The notes below the pieces were generated by a model. The model was given only the letters and a program-made list of their open reading frames with translations, searched no databases and was not told the DNA's origin. Shown piece after piece: positions 3,742 to 5,932 of a stretch of DNA of 5,932 nucleotides. Source of the stretch: Burkholderiaceae bacterium (GTDB lineage: Bacteria > Pseudomonadota > Gammaproteobacteria > Burkholderiales > Burkholderiaceae). Positions within the stretch are counted from its first letter, which is position 1, and the number at the start of each line of letters is the position of its first letter. Made by a program: the position numbers and the translations under genes. The stretch lies in assembly GCA_025458735.1 (NCBI GenBank), contig JALORV010000054.1, positions 1 to 5,932 of the forward strand, read 5' to 3'.

Positions 3742-5932
3742 TCAGGCCTCCTTGACCAGCGTGACGAAGTTCGCGTGGATGCTGGTGCCACCCATCAGCG
3801 GATCAGTTGCGTACTTCGTGTTGAGCTGAGCCGCGCTGGCACCGCGCTGGCTGCCGAACTTCGCCATCGGATTGCGCTGACCGAATCCGTACACCATGTA
3901 GACGGTGTCAGGCCGGATGCGCTGCGTGGCCTTGACGCGGATGCGGCTCGACTCGACCCCGTCCTGGTTGCGCATGCGAACGTAGGCGCCTCCCTTGATG
4001 CCGAGCGAACGCGCGGTGGCGGCGTTGACCCACAGCTCGTTTTCCTGAACGAGGCCGGTCAGCAGCGGGTTCGACTGCGTGCGACTGAAGGTGTGTACCG
4101 GCGATCGTCCGGTGACCAGCCGGAAGGCGCCGGCGGGCGCAGCGGGCGGGCGCGTGTACTTCGGCACCGGATCGAAGCCCTTCCTGGCCAGTTGCTCGGA
4201 CCAGAACTCGACCTTGCCCGAGGGTGTGTCGAACGACAGTTCGAGGCCTTCCTCGACGGTGATCGGCTTGGGCTCGGCGAGGAAGACGCCTTCCCGCTCG
4301 AGCTTCTCGAAGCTGTACCCGCCCTTTTCGACCCGATAGGCAAGGTACTCGCGCATGTCCTTGAACGGCATGCACTCCGGGATGCCGAGCCTGCCGGCCA
4401 GTTCCTTCGCGATCCACCACATCGGCTTCTGCTCGGCAGGCGGCTGCACGACCGGCTGTCGCAGCGACAGCCACCCACGCCGGCCCCAGCCCGACAGCAG
4501 TTCGTCGTGGCGCTCGAGGAAGACGGACTCGGGCAGCACGACATCGGCGTAGCCGGCTATCTCGCTCGGCACGGTGTCGATCACGACCATCAGATCCAGG
4601 TTCTGGATCGCCTTGATCGTCTCGGCTTCGTTCGGCAGCGCATTGATGATGTTGGTCGCATAGACGAACCAGCCCTTGATCGGATAGGGCTTGCCGGTCA
4701 GGGTCGCCTCGCGCAATCCGGTGGTGACCGGCTCATCGGCGAACGGATAGCGCTCGCCGTTCGGGTTGTCGGCCAGCGGCTTGCCGGACTGTGGCGGCTT
4801 CGGCAGCGGATAGGCCGGGAGGCTGAAGCCTTGCTGCACGAAGAAGCCGCCCTTGCGGCCCCAGTTGCCCATCAGGGCATTGAGCAGTGCGATGGCCCGG
4901 CTGCGCTGCGTATCGTCGCCGTACCAGTTGACGCGCCGCCCGGGGTGAATGATCGTGGCCGGCCGCCGCGAGGAGAACTCGCGTGCGGTGACGCGAATCA
5001 GCTGCGCGTCGATGTCGGTCTCGGCCGCCGCCCACTCCGGCGTGTAGCGGGCCACCTCGGCCGCGAACTTTTCGAAGCCGACTCCGTGGCGCTCTACGAA
5101 AGCACGGTCGTAGCGGCCTTCCGTCACCACGACGTTGATCCAGGCGAGGATCAGCGCCAGGTCGGTGCCCGGCTTGATCGGCAGCCAGTACTTGGCCTTG
5201 CTGGCTGCCACCGAGTGGCGCGGATCGACCACGATGACCGGAATGCGGCGCCCGACCGCCTGCGCGAACTCCTGCACCTGCGTGTTGTGCATGTTCTCGC
5301 CCAGGTGCGAGCCGACCAGCACCAGGCAGTCGGTATTCTCGATGTCGGTCGGCTCGGGCGAGCCCAGCCCGGTGCCGAAGGTGAGCAGGAATCCGATGTC
5401 ACGCGGTCCCCGGCACTGGGCGAACGAGGGACCCGCGAAGTTGATGCAGCCGTAGCTCTTCAGTACGTGCAGCAGGAAACGCGCGCCGATGCCGTGGTTG
5501 AAGGTGGCGATCGATTCGGCCCCGTGCTCGGACTTGATCTTCTGCATCTTCGCCGCGATGAAGTCGAGCGCCTCGCCCCAGGTGACGGACTTCCACTGCT
5601 CCTTGCCGCGCTCGCCGACCCGCAGCAGCGGGGTGCGGAGGCGGTCGGGGTCGTTGACGGCGCCCACCGCCCCGGTTCCGCGCGGGCAGAGGCGGCCCCG
5701 GCTCTGCGGGTCGGCCGGGTTGCCAACGAACTTCCAGAGACGGCCGTCGCGCACGTGGGCGATCCCGCCGCATCGCCAGAAACACATCTCGCAGAAGGTC
5801 GGAACCGTCGTCACCGGACCACTGCCCGGTGCGCCGGCGGCGCGGGCCGCCAGCCCCGCCGGATCGATGGCGATGGCGGCTCCGGCCGCCGCCGACATCG
5901 ACGAGACCTGCAGGAAGCGGCGGCGGGAGACT
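3742..5932 (-). CDS. Molybdopterin oxidoreductase catalytic subunit, thiosulfate/polysulfide reductase type (5' end cut by window)
   Basis: This is the catalytic subunit of a DMSO-reductase-family complex with bis-MGD molybdenum and one [4Fe-4S] cluster, expected on the outer face of the cytoplasmic membrane. The frame is open to the right edge, 11 codons above the ATG at 5898, and contains the Tat motif SRRRFLQ, so the real start is outside the window. Counting from the Met at 5898: C36-x2-C39-x3-C43-x27-C71 binds the cluster (CEMCFWRCGG is typical of PhsA/PsrA). C162 in SFAQCRGPRD is the likely molybdenum ligand. LVLVGSHLGEN (193-202) and VIVVDPRHS (221-229) are cofactor-binding elements. 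VLPESVFLERHDE (454-466) and the C-terminal dinucleotide-binding domain (RLVTGRSPVHTFSRT, 593-607) follow, ending in GGTSIHANFVTL. At least 729 residues, close to the usual length. The substrate is not decided: polysulfide, sulfur or thiosulfate are favoured by the rhodanese neighbours, while tetrathionate or arsenate reductases are related alternatives. Confidence 0.93.
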   Translation of the reverse strand, partial: VSRRRFLQVSSMSAAAGAAIAIDPAGLAARAAGAPGSGPVTTVPTFCEMCFWRCGGIAHVRDGRLWKFVGNPADPQSRGRLCPRGTGAVGAVNDPDRLRTPLLRVGERGKEQWKSVTWGEALDFIAAKMQKIKSEHGAESIATFNHGIGARFLLHVLKSYGCINFAGPSFAQCRGPRDIGFLLTFGTGLGSPEPTDIENTDCLVLVGSHLGENMHNTQVQEFAQAVGRRIPVIVVDPRHSVAASKAKYWLPIKPGTDLALILAWINVVVTEGRYDRAFVERHGVGFEKFAAEVARYTPEWAAAETDIDAQLIRVTAREFSSRRPATIIHPGRRVNWYGDDTQRSRAIALLNALMGNWGRKGGFFVQQGFSLPAYPLPKPPQSGKPLADNPNGERYPFADEPVTTGLREATLTGKPYPIKGWFVYATNIINALPNEAETIKAIQNLDLMVVIDTVPSEIAGYADVVLPESVFLERHDELLSGWGRRGWLSLRQPVVQPPAEQKPMWWIAKELAGRLGIPECMPFKDMREYLAYRVEKGGYSFEKLEREGVFLAEPKPITVEEGLELSFDTPSGKVEFWSEQLARKGFDPVPKYTRPPAAPAGAFRLVTGRSPVHTFSRTQSNPLLTGLVQENELWVNAATARSLGIKGGAYVRMRNQDGVESSRIRVKATQRIRPDTVYMVYGFGQRNPMAKFGSQRGASAAQLNTKYATDPLMGGTSIHANFVTLVKEA
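3747..3753 (-). promoter_or_regulatory. Strong ribosome binding site inside the end of the catalytic gene
   Basis: AAGGAGG on the minus strand lies within the last codons of the molybdoenzyme gene, 6 bases before the ATG of the iron-sulfur subunit. It fixes that start at 3740 and is well placed for translational coupling of the two subunits. Confidence 0.8.
5836..5931 (-). other. Tat signal peptide of the molybdoenzyme (partial)
   Basis: In-frame codons above the ATG at 5898 read V-SRRRFLQ-VSS (SRRRFLQ at 5928-5908), matching the twin-arginine pattern S/T-R-R-x-F-L-K with Gln at the last place. A moderately hydrophobic Ala/Gly-rich stretch follows, then DPAGLAARAAG, where cleavage is likely near 5836. 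This shows that the folded cofactor-loaded enzyme is exported and that the ATG at 5898 is internal. The exact cut site is a guess. Confidence 0.85.

Noticed and set aside
2583..3755. 390-codon open plus-strand frame across the anchor and iron-sulfur genes
   Set aside because: It is very rich in Arg, Gly, Gln, His and Asp with no motif, and spans two well-supported minus-strand genes. It is a shadow frame at high GC.
3741..3791. Earlier ATG (3791) for the iron-sulfur subunit
   Set aside because: It would add 17 residues encoded inside the catalytic gene, while the AAGGAGG site fits the ATG at 3740 and the protein then begins as related subunits do.

Overview
The window is about 64-66% GC by eye. 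The minus strand carries one compact block of five genes, read from the right edge towards the left. The codon use (strong G/C at third positions), AGGAG-type ribosome binding sites, Tat export and periplasmic sulfur proteins fit a high-GC proteobacterium with respiratory or chemolithotrophic sulfur metabolism. A beta- or gammaproteobacterium is my best guess, but the sequence does not prove the taxon.

Layout, in order of transcription (right to left). (1) 5932-3742: a molybdopterin oxidoreductase catalytic subunit of the thiosulfate/polysulfide reductase type (PhsA/PsrA-like). It has a twin-arginine signal and its first codons lie outside the window. (2) 3740-3204: a four-cluster ferredoxin-like electron-transfer subunit (PsrB-like), one base after the previous stop. 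(3) 3200-2145: an NrfD/PsrC-like quinone-interacting membrane anchor with eight predicted helices. (4) 2088-1618: a small exported single-domain rhodanese. (5) 1535-162: a large exported protein with a CxxCH haem-c-like motif, a small beta-rich region and three rhodanese domains in a row, the middle one lacking its catalytic cysteine. The left edge (about 2-94) holds what looks like the C-terminal end of a convergent plus-strand gene. A perfect 12-bp hairpin (123-149) sits between the two converging stop codons.

How it may work together (inference). The three Psr-like subunits would form a membrane-bound complex with the molybdenum site outside the cytoplasmic membrane, exchanging electrons between a sulfur substrate and the quinone pool. 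The two exported rhodaneses would bind, carry or deliver sulfane sulfur to or from that site, as is known for periplasmic or complex-associated sulfurtransferases working with Wolinella and Aquifex sulfur-reducing enzymes. The substrate (polysulfide, thiosulfate, elemental sulfur or another oxyanion) and the direction of electron flow cannot be decided from sequence alone.

The most unusual item is the CxxCH plus triple-rhodanese protein. No mobile elements, RNA genes or CRISPR arrays were seen. No promoter for the operon is visible; it must lie beyond the right edge.
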